Source: Gilvimarinus japonicus
Lineage (GTDB): Bacteria > Pseudomonadota > Gammaproteobacteria > Pseudomonadales > Cellvibrionaceae
Direction of reading: 5' to 3'
Assembly: GCF_042847215.1 (NCBI RefSeq)
Contig: NZ_AP031500.1
Location: 682,001-746,000 of the forward strand
DNA length: 64,000 bases
Both the position numbers and the translations under genes were made by a program. Shown in pieces: positions 63,315-64,000 of this stretch (position 1 is the stretch's first letter; the number at the start of each line of letters is the position of its first letter). The notes below the pieces were generated by a model. That model did not search any database. It was given only the letters and a program-made list of their open reading frames with translations, and was not told where the DNA came from.

Positions 63315-64000
63315 TTAGTGATTGCGGCCCGTGGCGAATTCGGCGACATCGGCCAGCGCTGTGCGAAAGCGACTATCGGGTAGGGCCGTTAAGGCCTCGA
63401 GTGCTCGCGCCACCGCTGCGCGGGCGGCCGCCAAGGTGTATTCCATGGCGCCGGTGGCCTCGACGATGGCCACGACTTGGCTCAGTTGGCTGGCATCGCC
63501 TTGGCTGATGGCGTTGCGAATCAGCTCGCGATCGGCGCCAGGGGCTTTTGCCATCGCGTGAATAAGCGGCAAGGTGGGCTTACCTTCGGCCAAATCGTCA
63601 CCTACGTTTTTACCCAGCGCCTCGGCGTCGCCTTTGTAATCCAGCGCATCGTCAACCAACTGAAAAGCGATACCCACTTCCATGCCGTACTGGCTTAACG
63701 CTTTGCGTGTGGAGGCGTCGGCGCCGGCAACCACGGCGCCGACTTCACAGGCGGCGGCAAAGAGCACGGCGGTTTTCTTTTCGATGACTTGTAGGTAGCC
63801 GGCCTCGGTTAAGTCCGGGTCTTTGGCATTAACCAGCTGTTGTACTTCGCCTTCGGCAATGATGTTGGTGGTTCGGGATAGAATGGTCATGATGTCCATA
63901 TTGCCGATGGCCACCATCATTTGAAACGCGCGGGAGTAAAGAAAGTCGCCGACTAGTACGCTCGGCGCGTTGCCCCACTCGGCATTGGCGGTAGGGCGGC
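63315..64000 (-). CDS. ispB: Octaprenyl diphosphate synthase, 5' part outside window
   Basis: The C-terminal ~228 codons of a trans-polyprenyl synthase that makes the quinone side chain. Reading in frame to the right edge continues the protein (RPTANAEWGNAPSVLVGDFL, the conserved Lys/Arg-x-x region just before the window end), so the gene is truncated by the window and not by mutation. The second Asp-rich motif FQLVDDALDYKGD and the conserved GNMDIMTILSRTTNIIAEGE are present. The first DDxxD motif would lie beyond 64000. Length class cannot be judged from this part, but the sequence resembles IspB more than IspA. Confidence 0.93.
   Translation of the reverse strand, partial: RPTANAEWGNAPSVLVGDFLYSRAFQMMVAIGNMDIMTILSRTTNIIAEGEVQQLVNAKDPDLTEAGYLQVIEKKTAVLFAAACEVGAVVAGADASTRKALSQYGMEVGIAFQLVDDALDYKGDAEALGKNVGDDLAEGKPTLPLIHAMAKAPGADRELIRNAISQGDASQLSQVVAIVEATGAMEYTLAAARAAVARALEALTALPDSRFRTALADVAEFATGRNH

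Overview
The window looks like a chromosomal segment of a marine, polysaccharide-degrading gammaproteobacterium, probably from the Cellvibrionales group (relatives of Saccharophagus, Cellvibrio, Gilvimarinus). The grounds are the gene order rplQ / uvrA / YajR-type MFS / ssb, the fabA-fabB pair, a monomeric isocitrate dehydrogenase, and many secreted carbohydrate-active proteins with TonB-dependent receptors. The genus is an inference; no rRNA gene is present. All coordinates and domain calls come from reading the sequence; no database search was run.

Positions 1-18800 are accessory. They start with a TonB-family protein and two small exported or membrane-anchored unknowns on the minus strand. 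A gene-free stretch of about 1 kb follows, then a 1982-residue secreted protein joining a PQQ-type sugar dehydrogenase propeller, a diheme HNE_0200-like module, five discoidin (F5/8C) domains, three Ig-like linkers and a C-terminal ThuA-like domain. Next come a FecI-type sigma factor, a FecR anti-sigma factor and a TonB-dependent receptor with an N-terminal STN signalling domain. A GH16 laminarinase with two CBM6 modules lies convergent to that receptor. A four-gene plus-strand group follows: a periplasmic solute-binding-like protein, a PF06042-type nucleotidyltransferase, an unknown, and an SpoIIAA/STAS-like protein.

Positions 18800-32700 form a pectin/galacturonate utilisation locus: kduD, kduI, a DUF4861-GH105 lipoprotein, two GH28 polygalacturonase-family proteins, a large TonB-dependent receptor, a FadR-family GntR regulator and uxaA. 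Both branches end at 2-keto-3-deoxygluconate: unsaturated galacturonate through KduI and KduD, and altronate through UxaA. ACCAAT-type boxes, usually paired exactly 22 bp apart, lie upstream of four transcription units and look like the operators of the local regulator. A decayed IS91-like transposase fragment lies between two of the genes.

Positions 32800-50000 are core: pntAA-pntAB-pntB, then the complete S10, spc and alpha ribosomal operons (rpsJ to rplQ, including secY, rpmJ and rpoA). The str operon that often precedes rpsJ is not here; the transhydrogenase and pectin genes sit in that place.

Positions 50000-64000 are mostly housekeeping: a glutathionyl-hydroquinone reductase, icd, uvrA, a YajR-type MFS protein, ssb, a DUF5610-like protein, a degenerate RmlD-like protein, fabB, fabA, and the 3' part of ispB running off the right edge.
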